A stretch of 64,000 bases of DNA from Lactiplantibacillus brownii (GTDB taxonomy: Bacteria > Bacillota > Bacilli > Lactobacillales > Lactobacillaceae), in NCBI RefSeq assembly GCF_031085375.1, contig NZ_JAVCWF010000001.1, positions 2,790,001-2,854,000 on the forward strand, written 5' to 3'. Made by a program: the position numbers and the translations under genes. Below the pieces are notes generated by a model. It did no database searches, had not been told where the DNA came from, and saw only the letters and a list, made by a program, of their open reading frames with translations. Below are positions 29,743 to 38,204 of this stretch, in pieces; positions within the stretch are counted from its first letter, which is position 1; the number at the start of each line of letters is the position of its first letter.

Positions 29743-31002
29743 CTAATCTGAAATCACTGTCTGTTGTGACATTTCTTCTTTCTCTTTAACTACTAATGAA
29801 TTGTCATATGCTTTGAAGAATGGCCAAAATACAATCCAAGAAATCGCAAAGATAATGATTGCTAAAATGATTGCACGCCAATCTTGTGTTGCTAAATAGG
29901 ATGTAATAGGATATGGAATATACCAAAGTAAGAATGTCTTTGTTGGGATTGCCACCCAATTCCAAGCCATTGAGATATAAACAATCGTTGGAATCAAAAT
30001 GCTATTAATCCACATTGGTACCATTAGGTAAGGGTTAAAAGCAATTGGAGCACCAAAGACTAAGGGTTCATTAATATTAAATAGTGAGGGAACAAACACT
30101 GCCTTACCAATTGCCTTTAACTGTGCAGACTTACTGAAAAACAACATAATGAAAGCTAAAGCTAACGTTGTACCAACACCACCCATACTAGAAAATGCGT
30201 AACATGTTTCTTGAGTAGCAATATGTGTCGCAATACCGCCATTAGCGACTTGCTTTGCATTTTCAGCTAATCCTGCCATATATACTGGATAGATTACTGG
30301 CATCATTACCCAACCACTGATCCCAAACGTATACAGAAAAACCGGAATAAAAACTGAAAGAACAAATCCAGGATAACTCTGGACAATTGACGCTAAAGGA
30401 CTGAACACTAGTAAAACAACATTAAAGAAATCTATTTTGAATTGAATTGTAATTAACCAACCAACTAACAGTAAAAAGGTAATTGGTAATAAACTATCAA
30501 ACCATCCAATCACAAAATCTGGAATTGCGGTGTCTTCACCAAAGAACGAATGTTTAGCAGCCAAGTTCATTACTGCTGCAACTACTAATCCGGTGATAAT
30601 AGCTAAAAACATACCGGTTGCACCAAAACGGCTCATAATAAATTGGATATTTCCAGATTTAGTCATTGTTGGAGAAAGCAACATCATAAACAAAACCAAA
30701 GAGGTCGCACCACTAATAATTTTGCTACTGTTATTCTTCTTTTTTTCCATAACATAATAAGGAATTAAGAATGAAACAACTAACCCAAACATACCGAATG
30801 AAAAATCACTTATAACACTAAAATCTGGCATCCCTTTAAATACATTTTGTAAAAGAGAAATAATTGTAATCAAGGACCCAACGAATACTAATGGCAACGC
30901 CGTCATAATTGAGTCTTGAATTGCAGCAATCCACGGATTTTTCACAATCTTATTTACCTTAGGTGCAAATGAATTGGTCATGAAATCCATTATTTTATGC
31001 AT
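29743..31002 (-). CDS. PTS lactose/cellobiose-family EIIC
   Basis: Membrane permease of 419 aa with about ten helices and the hallmark NINEPLVFGAPIAFNPYL. It transports the beta-glucoside that EIIB phosphorylates. ATG at 31002 follows GGAAGGGTGA; a GTG at 31011 lies within that site. It is distantly related to the orphan EIIC at 3.5 kb. The sugar may be cellobiose or an aryl-beta-glucoside; the sequence alone does not decide. Confidence 0.92.
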   Translation of the reverse strand: MHKIMDFMTNSFAPKVNKIVKNPWIAAIQDSIMTALPLVFVGSLITIISLLQNVFKGMPDFSVISDFSFGMFGLVVSFLIPYYVMEKKKNNSSKIISGATSLVLFMMLLSPTMTKSGNIQFIMSRFGATGMFLAIITGLVVAAVMNLAAKHSFFGEDTAIPDFVIGWFDSLLPITFLLLVGWLITIQFKIDFFNVVLLVFSPLASIVQSYPGFVLSVFIPVFLYTFGISGWVMMPVIYPVYMAGLAENAKQVANGGIATHIATQETCYAFSSMGGVGTTLALAFIMLFFSKSAQLKAIGKAVFVPSLFNINEPLVFGAPIAFNPYLMVPMWINSILIPTIVYISMAWNWVAIPTKTFLLWYIPYPITSYLATQDWRAIILAIIIFAISWIVFWPFFKAYDNSLVVKEKEEMSQQTVISD

Positions 31003-31007
31003 TATAT

Positions 31008-31313
31008 TCACCCTTCCATCTGTTCAATTAATTCCAATGCCTTGGGACCATTTAGTGAACCATAAATTGCCTGAGGAATAACTGCAATCTTTATGCTTCG
31101 GTCTCCCACTTCCTGTTTTAAATCATCAACCATGTACGCTAAATGTGGCCCAATCAACAAAATGTCTGTTGTATCAATGCGATCATCTAGCTGTGATTCA
31201 CTGGTCGCTTTGACGCTTACTTCTACACCCGTTTTCTTTGCTGCCTTGCGAATTGCAGCTGCCATAAACCCACTTGATGCACCAGAACCACAAATTAATA
31301 AAACATTTTTCAT
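31008..31313 (-). CDS. PTS lactose/cellobiose-family EIIB
   Basis: Cytoplasmic EIIB of 101 aa, first gene of the operon. The phosphocysteine loop is LLICGSGASSGF with Cys8 of the ATG start at 31313. That start follows GAGGGGTG; the frame continues to 31370 without a better site. IIB precedes IIC, IIA, the glycosidase, the PRD activator and YczE, giving a complete uptake and cleavage unit. Confidence 0.92.
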   Translation of the reverse strand: MKNVLLICGSGASSGFMAAAIRKAAKKTGVEVSVKATSESQLDDRIDTTDILLIGPHLAYMVDDLKQEVGDRSIKIAVIPQAIYGSLNGPKALELIEQMEG

Positions 31314-31359
31314 TTCAATCACCCCTCGTATTTGATTACAGTTACATTGTGCCAATTTA

Positions 31360-31373
31360 TGTAAGCGCACACA
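31360..31373 (-). promoter_or_regulatory. cre-like site upstream of the beta-glucoside operon
   Basis: TGTAAGCGCACACA has one mismatch to TGWAANCGNTNWCA read on the plus strand. It lies about 50 bases before the EIIB start, where CcpA could repress the operon. Confidence 0.5.
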
Positions 31374-31404
31374 ATTACACTTTTTTCCCCCTAAGCGGAA
31401 ACAT

Positions 31405-31452
31405 TAAAAAAGTGCACATAAAGTCCAGCTTTGACTTCATGTACACTTCTTA
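31405..31452 (-). terminator. Terminator of the 111-aa gene
   Basis: Hairpin with arms AAGTGCACAT and ATGTACACTT (one mismatch), and inner AAGTC/GACTT pairs. On the minus strand a T-run follows. Confidence 0.78.
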
Positions 31453-31466
31453 ATAAAATTTACTTT

Positions 31467-31802
31467 TTAGTTGTTCTTAGTCAACGCCCATTTGCCACCA
31501 AAGGATGTATTCTTCATGGTATAACGGTAGGCACGCTGTTGTTGGTATGCTGTCACTAATTGACCTAATTGAACCGTCGTCTTCGGGATAATCTCAAATT
31601 GTGGCACATGGCCCTGTAAAGCGGTTCGTTCGCCAGTAGGATCATCGAAACTGTTCAACGTCACTTGTCCATCCGCTGCCACGTGTGCCAGATAGCAAAA
31701 ACTCGTTTCAGCCGTGTCAGTATGGCGTTTCAACACGTAAATCGTCGTTGATCCTTGCTTAGCCGTATAGTAATAATAGTGCGCTTTGACAGCATTTCGC
31801 AT
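31467..31802 (-). CDS. Hypothetical protein
   Basis: A 111-aa soluble protein rich in Tyr near the N-terminus (HYYYYT), likely beta-strand rich. The ATG at 31802 has no clear ribosome-binding site, so it may depend on translation of the gene 16 bases upstream. The frame stays open a little further upstream without a normal start codon. I do not recognise a family. Confidence 0.5.
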   Translation of the reverse strand: MRNAVKAHYYYYTAKQGSTTIYVLKRHTDTAETSFCYLAHVAADGQVTLNSFDDPTGERTALQGHVPQFEIIPKTTVQLGQLVTAYQQQRAYRYTMKNTSFGGKWALTKNN

Positions 31803-31818
31803 GCGCCATAAGTCTTGA

Positions 31819-32568
31819 TTAGTGGCCGCGGTGTAGTATAAGAGAAAGTAACCCCACAGTTTGTTTTTGCGTCAACGATTGTGTCGAACTTGTCGCTAAT
31901 TTTCGGACATATTGGGCGTCATTAAGCGTGCGCTCATCTCTGGTTAGCGGTCGCGGTTTCGACTGCTTCAACTTGTCCACTAAGAAAGTCACCGTCCACG
32001 TCACAGTCTGGTCTCGTAGTCCACCAACCGGCCACAAATTGACCAAGCTAGCAAACAGTCCTATGCAAACGATCGTCACCCAAGCGGTTCGCGACTTAAC
32101 GTGATGCTTTGCCGCGGCCGTGCCCAAGTCCGCTGGGGTACTCGCCAATGTGACAACACCATCCTTGATCGCAGTCAGTTGCACAATTGCCTGATTGAAC
32201 AGCCAATGACCATAAGTGTTCAGTGCTAATCCTAAGACCACTCCACCAAGACTTTCACTAAACCAAAGTTGCGCATTCGGTGTGCCATCAAATAAACCCA
32301 GCAATTCCAGTCCAACCAAAATAGCGCAGCCAATCGCAATCAATTTACCCACCCGCGCATAACGTTGGGCTCGAACAATCTCTGGTTGTCGCCAGTAATC
32401 ACTTTGTAAGGCAAAGCGGCGGCCCGCTTGAATTTGTTGGATCGTCATGGTTTTATGATAATCTGACAAATAATCAAGCAATTTTCGATGATCCTGTCGC
32501 AATCGCCATTGATAATAGCTTGCCACAATGACCAATATCCCGGTAATCACTAAAACTAATTTCATCAT
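31819..32568 (-). CDS. Hypothetical membrane protein
   Basis: A 249-aa protein with an N-terminal helix (about 2-18) and further hydrophobic segments near 75-93, 107-125 and 163-182. The remainder is charged and Gln-rich. It follows GGAGGGG. It is probably co-transcribed with the small gene that follows. No domain recognised. Confidence 0.65.
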   Translation of the reverse strand: MMKLVLVITGILVIVASYYQWRLRQDHRKLLDYLSDYHKTMTIQQIQAGRRFALQSDYWRQPEIVRAQRYARVGKLIAIGCAILVGLELLGLFDGTPNAQLWFSESLGGVVLGLALNTYGHWLFNQAIVQLTAIKDGVVTLASTPADLGTAAAKHHVKSRTAWVTIVCIGLFASLVNLWPVGGLRDQTVTWTVTFLVDKLKQSKPRPLTRDERTLNDAQYVRKLATSSTQSLTQKQTVGLLSLILHRGH

Positions 32569-32667
32569 CTCAACTTTGCCCCTCCAAATGTTGTCGGATC
32601 ACGTCCGTTACTGCTAGGTTAAAGTTTATCATGCCAAATATTTTGTTGACAAGGCCTTCATTAAGCC

Positions 32668-32703
32668 GAAAAAAGGCTCAACGATGTCATTAAATCGTTG
32701 AGT
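32668..32703 (-). terminator. Terminator of the DUF1398 gene
   Basis: Minus-strand hairpin GACTCAACGAT with ATCGTTGAGCC followed by TTTTTT. Confidence 0.85.
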
Positions 32704-32718
32704 CTAAATTGATAATCA

Positions 32719-33102
32719 TTAAAATTTAATCGTCGCCATGAACTTACCTTCGGCACCACTGAAATCGATCACTTGGCGCTTCAAGTTAGCGGTCCAAGCT
32801 TGACAACCAGCTGCCGCTAAACGTTTGACCGCATCCGCTAATGATAATTTACCATCAACATATTCCTGACCAACTTTAGCAACCTCCTTGGCGTCTTCTT
32901 CCATAGCTACCTTGGTCCCTAAACCATTGGTCCGGCGTTCTACTAAGTAACCGTCAGCACCAAAATAAGTCGTGGAACCAGCCGCAACGTCATATTGAAA
33001 ATGTTGGACTCCCAAATCAGCTTGTTTTTTAGCGACCGTGGCAAAGTCCACGTGATCTCCGAGTTCAGCTAATACTTTATCAATTGCATCTAATTTAAAC
33101 AT
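32719..33102 (-). CDS. DUF1398 family protein
   Basis: A 127-aa cytoplasmic protein whose pattern (LGVQHFQYDVAAGSTTYFG in the middle, and AAGCQAWTANLKRQ followed by VIDF near the end) matches the DUF1398/YbcV family. No enzymatic role is established for this family. It follows AAAGGGGCG. It is monocistronic with its own terminator. Confidence 0.8.
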   Translation of the reverse strand: MFKLDAIDKVLAELGDHVDFATVAKKQADLGVQHFQYDVAAGSTTYFGADGYLVERRTNGLGTKVAMEEDAKEVAKVGQEYVDGKLSLADAVKRLAAAGCQAWTANLKRQVIDFSGAEGKFMATIKF

Positions 33103-33148
33103 AGTTACGCCCCTTTAAATTTCGTTTACTTCTCCATTGTAATCCAAA

Positions 33149-34522
33149 TTAAGCAGATTTGGTTTTCATTGGGTAGAAAATCCGCATTAAGCCCATATAA
33201 ATGAAACCGATGATGACCATATCAATAAACGTCGCGCCAGTGACATTCGCCACAAACGGGAGTCGTTTTAACCCTAAATAGATGGCAACACCTAGTACCC
33301 AGCAACCTAGGGCAATCCAGTTCACGCCATGCGCATACCAATATTGCCCTTTAGAACTTGCTAATTCATTGACGTCATAATTTTGATGATGCCGCCAATA
33401 ATAATCGATCAGCATCACCGCAATCATCGGTCCTAAAACCATCCCAATATAATCCAGAAAAGCCGTGAAGGCCGCTAAAAAGCTGCCAATGGCGAATGGA
33501 ATCAGCGTCACTAAAGTCGCAATTGCCGTAACGGCCCACAAAGCTGGCCGTAATCTAATTTTCGGAAAAATATTCGACAAGGCTGAACCCGCTGCCAATA
33601 GGTTGACCGCATTGGCTGTCATACTCGTCAAGATAATCACTAGTAAGGCCAACACACCCAGCCCTAAACGACTGGCAATCGTGCTAGGATCAGAATTATT
33701 AGGATCATAAGTTCCTGAAGTAATGGCAATGCTCATCGTGGCCGCTAAACCAATAAAAGCAAACCAAAATACCCCGGTAAAAGCACCTAAGAATGGCATC
33801 TTAGTTGCCCCGGATCGTTTACGCGTGAACCGTGTAAAGTCCGCTCCAGCAATTACCCATGCCAAATTAAACGCCGCCAAAGTATCCATCCCAGCTCCCG
33901 CAGTCATGTGCAATTTAGCTGGTGCCTGCCATGACAGTAATTGGGAGAAGGTGACCGTTTTGAAAACAACCACAGATTCCCATAGCACGAATAGAATCAC
34001 TAAAATAATCCCAATCCGTTCCACAATTTGTACGGAACGCTGGCCGACTGAAACGCTTAGAAAATGGAGGATACTCATCACAACGACCCCCATGATCAAG
34101 CCTTTGGCACCCCCAGGCTGACCATAAACCGGCCAACCGATAATATCATGTAACAGATAACTCACCGAAGTCGCGGCAATAAAAGTGTTGACGGCCGTCC
34201 AGCCAATATAAATCGTCAAATTGACGAATGACGGCACGTAACTCCCACGAACGCCAAATGACCCCCGAATTAAACTCATCGTTGAAGCCCCAGTTTTATA
34301 GCCCATAAACCCGACCAACGATAAACATAAATACGACAACGTCGACGAAGCAACGATTACTTTCAAAGCAGTCAATAACCCACAGGCTGCTAAGACCCCA
34401 CCAACATACCATGTCCCATTGTTGGCATTGGCACCAATCCAGGTGGCAAACATGTCCCAATTCGACATGTGCCGATGTTTTGGTGCCACGATTTCAATCT
34501 GATACTTCGTTTCCTGCTTCAC
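33149..34522 (-). CDS. NCS1-family nucleobase permease (cytosine/purine type)
   Basis: Membrane transporter of 457 aa with about 12 helices. N-terminal features (MSNWDMFATWIGANANNGTW) and GVRGSYVPSFVNL match nucleobase:cation symporter-1 proteins of the CodB/PurCyt group. GTG at 34522 follows AAAGGGTG; the frame continues upstream to 34594 over sequence with no suitable site. It stands alone. Cytosine, a purine, thiamine precursor or hydantoin are all possible substrates. Confidence 0.87.
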   Translation of the reverse strand: MKQETKYQIEIVAPKHRHMSNWDMFATWIGANANNGTWYVGGVLAACGLLTALKVIVASSTLSYLCLSLVGFMGYKTGASTMSLIRGSFGVRGSYVPSFVNLTIYIGWTAVNTFIAATSVSYLLHDIIGWPVYGQPGGAKGLIMGVVVMSILHFLSVSVGQRSVQIVERIGIILVILFVLWESVVVFKTVTFSQLLSWQAPAKLHMTAGAGMDTLAAFNLAWVIAGADFTRFTRKRSGATKMPFLGAFTGVFWFAFIGLAATMSIAITSGTYDPNNSDPSTIASRLGLGVLALLVIILTSMTANAVNLLAAGSALSNIFPKIRLRPALWAVTAIATLVTLIPFAIGSFLAAFTAFLDYIGMVLGPMIAVMLIDYYWRHHQNYDVNELASSKGQYWYAHGVNWIALGCWVLGVAIYLGLKRLPFVANVTGATFIDMVIIGFIYMGLMRIFYPMKTKSA

Positions 34523-34740
34523 GACGTTCACCCTTTCTACAATGTTAACCATTGTCCGTTTTTCAGCGGCAATGGTCAAGTCACTTTTACCCAAACTTGG
34601 TCGTTGTACTTACTTTTAAAAAGCCGTAAGATGAAGAGAGATTAATGATCCCATCAGTTTCAAAAAAATAGTTGCTCAAAAAAATGAAACGCCATTAATT
34701 TTCGTATTTATTAAATAACAGGCTAAGGAAGGTGACATAG

Positions 34741-35958
34741 TTGAAGGGCGCTCTTGAAGGTTGGCGGCGAAATCTAGCCGTTTTATGGTTAGGCACATTT
34801 ATTGCCGGCATGGGCTTCTCCGAAGTGATGCCGTTTTTATCATTATACGTGAGTGAACTGGGCCATTTTACCCGGGGACAGCTCACGATGTACAGTGGGC
34901 TCACTTATGCGGTCACTTTTTTCGTCATCGCCGTCGTCTCGCCACTTTGGGGCAAACTCGCCGACCGCCGTGGCCGTAAAATCATGTTACTACGTTCTTC
35001 CTTAGGGATGGCCGTAGTCATTGGTGCCATGGGATTTGTACATAACATTTGGATGCTGATTTTCTTGCGGTTCTTACAAGGATTATGCGCTGGCTACATT
35101 CCTAACGCCAGTGCGCTAATTGCCACCGAAACACCTAAAGAAAGCAGTGGGACCGCCATTGGGATTCTCACAACAGGCTATGTTTCTGGCAACTTAATTG
35201 GCCCTATTCTTGGCGGCGTTTTGGCGCAAGTCTTCTCAATTCGTTTAACGTTCATCATTACGGGGATTCTATTGTTGATTGTCTTCGTGCTAAGCTTAAC
35301 GCTCGTTCATGAAAACTATCATCCCGCACCGATTACCGCTCAAAAAGAAACTGGCAGTTTACTTAGCCAATTCAAAAATCCAACTTTGATCGTGACCCTC
35401 TTAGTTTCCACAATGATTATTCAAATGGGAAATAACTCGATCACCCCAATTATCAGTCTGTACGTGAAACAGTTGATGCATAACGTTGGTCCTATTACCG
35501 TCGTGGCCGGAATCATCGCCGCACTACCGGGGATCTCAACACTTTTGTCTGCGCCACGGTTGGGGCATTTAGGAGATACTCGTGGAACCGACCGCATTTT
35601 AGTCTTTGGCTTCGTATTCGCAATCTTAATGTACTTCCCACAAGGCTTCGTTTCCAGCATTTGGACACTTGGCCTATTGCGCTTCATGATTGGGATCTCC
35701 GATGGGGCCCTTTTCCCCACGGTACAAACGTTACTTTCAAAAAATACGCCCTATCATTTAACGGGGACCATTTTCAGTTGGAACCAATCCTTCCAAGCCC
35801 TGGGTAGTATGTTAGGTTCTTTACTCGGTGGGGTCGTCTCAAATTGGTTTGACTATAATGGGGTGTTCATTTTTACGGCACTATCGCTATTATTGAACTT
35901 TATCGTGGTTCTAATCTTCATTCCAACGATGCGGCATCCATTTAAAAATAAAGCTTAA
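34741..35958 (+). CDS. MFS multidrug exporter, DHA1 family
   Basis: A 405-aa transporter with 12 helices. The loop 2-3 motif A reads GKLADRRGRKIML, and motif C is seen as GILTTGYVSGNLIGPILGG. It begins with TTG at 34741 after AAGGAAGGTGA, a good site. It resembles the MdtG/NorA-like drug:H+ antiporters common in lactobacilli. No adjacent regulator is obvious, though an XRE-type gene converges on it. Confidence 0.88.
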   Translation: MKGALEGWRRNLAVLWLGTFIAGMGFSEVMPFLSLYVSELGHFTRGQLTMYSGLTYAVTFFVIAVVSPLWGKLADRRGRKIMLLRSSLGMAVVIGAMGFVHNIWMLIFLRFLQGLCAGYIPNASALIATETPKESSGTAIGILTTGYVSGNLIGPILGGVLAQVFSIRLTFIITGILLLIVFVLSLTLVHENYHPAPITAQKETGSLLSQFKNPTLIVTLLVSTMIIQMGNNSITPIISLYVKQLMHNVGPITVVAGIIAALPGISTLLSAPRLGHLGDTRGTDRILVFGFVFAILMYFPQGFVSSIWTLGLLRFMIGISDGALFPTVQTLLSKNTPYHLTGTIFSWNQSFQALGSMLGSLLGGVVSNWFDYNGVFIFTALSLLLNFIVVLIFIPTMRHPFKNKA

Positions 35959-36105
35959 CCGTTAAAAAGGCTTTCATCTTCTCTTCTAAATTAGTTTCTG
36001 TTATTGCCCCTTCGTACATCATGGGTAAAGAGAATGAAAAAGATTCGGAAAATTATTGTCGCAAGACTGCTTGTATTGATCGTATCTCTGTACGTGCATA
36101 AGCTT

Positions 36106-36155
36106 AAAAAAGGTAGTTCTGAGAAATCAAACGATTTCTCAGAACTACCTTTTTT
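36106..36155. terminator. Bidirectional terminator
   Basis: Perfect 23-bp inverted repeat (36106-36128 with 36133-36155, core GGTAGTTCTGAGAAATC) with a 4-base loop. It lies between the converging MFS and XRE genes. Confidence 0.92.
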
Positions 36156-36200
36156 AATGTGAGCCAAGCGTTTTGTCACGGACGCTTATGACTACTTGTA

Positions 36201-36947
36201 TTAAGTCGTATGAAAGTGTTCATATAACGATTGACCACTGATAATAACGGGTAGCACGGCCTGGTCATCGTTGACTTGAACCCCGTTCCGCGTTAAATAA
36301 TTCACTAACTGTGGCAAATATTGATCGACTTGTGCGTTTAACGCTAACGTCCTCGTCATGGTAGCAGTCGTTAACACTAACTGAAAGTAATCCGGGTTAA
36401 TATCAAACGGTGAGACCCGCTGGCGCACTCGGTAATGAAGCGTGACGGTTTGCAACTGATCATAGCAGATCACCGTTTGCGTCGGGTGACGTAACACTTG
36501 TTTGAATTTGGCCCATATGGTCGTGGCATAGTGATTCAAGACTAGTCCATCATGCGTGATGACCCAATAATCGTCCACCGCAACCGGTAAAACCACGACG
36601 ATTCCGAAACCCATTATCGCCACGAATAACCACCATGGCTGAGTACCAAAACCCGTGAATAGCAAACTGACAGCTAACCAAAACAAGCCCAAGCTAATGG
36701 CCCGACCAAAACTAAACCGTTTACCAACCAGATAGGGCTTCTTAAAGAACGGACTCCCCTGAATCAATTCATCCAACGAAACATTGTAAAAACCCGACAA
36801 AGCTAATAGGTTGTCAATCGACGGCACCGCCTTACCAGTTTTCCACTTAGAAACGGCCTGGGTCGTGACAAATAACTGGCGTGCGAGCTGTACTTGAGTC
36901 AGCCCTCGCTGCTGACGACGTATTCTTAACATTTCTTGTAATTGCAC
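36201..36947 (-). CDS. XRE-family regulator with membrane domain
   Basis: A 248-aa protein with an N-terminal Cro/CI-type helix-turn-helix (about 5-62; QVQLARQLFVTTQAVSKWKTG), two transmembrane helices (about 80-100 and 106-124) and a C-terminal cytoplasmic or wall-side beta-rich domain (about 125-245). GTG at 36947 follows AGGGGGCG. Membrane-tethered XRE proteins of this form are common in lactobacilli, but their signals are unknown. It faces a terminator shared with the MFS gene. Confidence 0.85.
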   Translation of the reverse strand: MQLQEMLRIRRQQRGLTQVQLARQLFVTTQAVSKWKTGKAVPSIDNLLALSGFYNVSLDELIQGSPFFKKPYLVGKRFSFGRAISLGLFWLAVSLLFTGFGTQPWWLFVAIMGFGIVVVLPVAVDDYWVITHDGLVLNHYATTIWAKFKQVLRHPTQTVICYDQLQTVTLHYRVRQRVSPFDINPDYFQLVLTTATMTRTLALNAQVDQYLPQLVNYLTRNGVQVNDDQAVLPVIISGQSLYEHFHTT

Positions 36948-37027
36948 GTTGTTCGCCCCCTAATCCTCACTTTCATCATAGCGGTAAGTCTCATTTTTAA
37001 CCATCAACTGGTGGTTGAACTTACCTT

Positions 37028-37126
37028 TTAATCGGTATTTAAGTCCGTTAAAGTTTGATGACGAACAACGATGGTCTGAAAGTCCACGTTAAAATAATAG
37101 GGCAACGTGCGTGCAAATACCAATGC
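37028..37126 (-). pseudogene. Possible decayed gene remnant downstream of the EIIB-PRD chimera
   Basis: A 32-codon open stretch between an in-frame TAG and TAA, encoding a protein-like end segment (LPYYFNVDFQTIVVRH within it). It has no start codon or ribosome-binding site. It may be the tail of a former operon gene deleted together with parts of the bgl genes upstream. The evidence is weak. Confidence 0.25.
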
Positions 37127-37174
37127 CTATTGATCGAACAGTTGTGCTATCAATCATTTCAACTCGTCTCTCGG

Positions 37175-37963
37175 CTACTTCAAGATTCGTTGAATTTGCA
37201 TTGCCATCAACATCACTTCTTCATCTGGTAACGGTTTAGTAAATTTCATATTTAAATAAACGGCAACCTTTTGCGCAATTTGATAGGCACGTTGATTTTG
37301 GCTTTGGACTAACGCAACCATGGCCGGGTCACTATCCGTTAGCAAGTTATGTGCAATAGCTCGTTCAACCAAAAACTTAACGTGAACTAAGCAACGTTGA
37401 TAATTCGGACTCGCTTCGTCCAAAGCACCACCAGCTTGATACTTGATAATATTAATTACCCGACCAATCAGTTGGCCAGCTTTTAGCGCATCTTTACGCT
37501 CATCTGTACCATTTTCGGCATTGATTACATGTGCAGCAATATTTGCCGCTTCCTGATCAGAAAATACCGTACCTAGTTGCTGATTCATTATGGTAACGGC
37601 AAAACTTCCAGTAGCAAATTCAGCAGCATAGTAAGTTTTAATTTCCCAGTAAACTCGATTTGTAATCACAATTCCTTTTTCGGCGCGCTCCAGTGCAAAC
37701 TTCAAATGGTCTAATAGTGAAATAAACAACGTATCGCTAAGCTTCAAATGTAAATGTTCCGTTGCATGATTGATGATCTGCTGAGTAATTTCAATCAACT
37801 GTGGAGATGATGAAGCAATGGTCGTCAGTAACTGTTCGAGATTTGCCTTATCAAAATCATTTAATGTGAATCGTAGTCGCGTTGAACAGTGAATTAAAGT
37901 AACAACATTTTTTGTACCACCAACACCAGCAATAATTGCCTGAGCACTTGCTTTAAAATCCAT
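37175..37963 (-). CDS. Chimeric protein: truncated PTS EIIB head fused to BglG-type PRD1-PRD2
   Basis: A 262-aa protein. Residues 1-41 are the start of a beta-glucoside EIIB domain, with GVGGTKNVVTLIHCSTRLRF and candidate phosphocysteine Cys26. From about residue 42 the sequence is instead that of a BglG/LicT antiterminator PRD1 and PRD2: His86 in LLDHLKFALER, His in NIAAHVINAEN, and His in VHVKFLVERAI. The last PRD2 His is replaced (MQIQRIL). The CAT RNA-binding domain and the EIIC/EIIA parts are absent. The ORF is intact, follows AAGGAG, and keeps a RAT/terminator leader. It most likely arose by an in-frame deletion between a bglP-like and a bglG-like gene. It may be a non-functional relic or a dominant regulator that pairs with other PRD proteins. 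Confidence 0.8.
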   Translation of the reverse strand: MDFKASAQAIIAGVGGTKNVVTLIHCSTRLRFTLNDFDKANLEQLLTTIASSSPQLIEITQQIINHATEHLHLKLSDTLFISLLDHLKFALERAEKGIVITNRVYWEIKTYYAAEFATGSFAVTIMNQQLGTVFSDQEAANIAAHVINAENGTDERKDALKAGQLIGRVINIIKYQAGGALDEASPNYQRCLVHVKFLVERAIAHNLLTDSDPAMVALVQSQNQRAYQIAQKVAVYLNMKFTKPLPDEEVMLMAMQIQRILK

Positions 37964-37992
37964 CTTATAACACTCCTTCAGACATAAAAAAA

Positions 37993-38061
37993 CAGGACCT
38001 GAAAAGATACTGAGTCGTCACCCAATGTCCTTTTAGATCCTGCCTGCTTTACCAGTTACAT
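37993..38061 (-). promoter_or_regulatory. RAT antiterminator and overlapping terminator leader
   Basis: On the minus strand the ribonucleic antiterminator-like sequence TGTAACTGGTAAAGCAGGC runs into GGATCT (about 38035-38060). Its 3' part overlaps the 5' arm of a terminator: CAGGATCTAAAAG (38030-38042) pairs with CTTTTCAGGTCCTG (37993-38006), followed by seven T. This is the classic BglG/LicT leader, placed directly before the EIIB-PRD chimera. Confidence 0.82.
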
Positions 38062-38154
38062 GTCTAGTTTTATTCGTTTGTATGAATTAAATGTAAGCCC
38101 TTACTTTAAAACTGTCAAGTCCCATTTATGCTCAATTATATCTTTTACACCAAA

Positions 38155-38199
38155 AATGCCTGGTTGATGGGGATCGACTATTCCCATCAACTAGGCATT
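38155..38199 (-). terminator. Terminator of the alpha/beta hydrolase gene
   Basis: Arms AATGCCTGGTTGATGGGG and TTCCCATCAACTAGGCATT with one mismatch, and a minus-strand T-run. Confidence 0.85.
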
Positions 38200-38204
38200 C
38201 TTAG

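Noticed and set aside
31467-32568. Possibility that the two hypothetical genes are one frameshifted gene
   Set aside because: The upstream gene ends normally and the two differ in character (membrane versus soluble). No shared domain spans the junction. Low confidence either way.
35991-36179. A 62-aa minus-strand frame between the MFS and XRE genes
   Set aside because: It overlaps the strong bidirectional terminator at 36106-36155 and has no ribosome-binding site.
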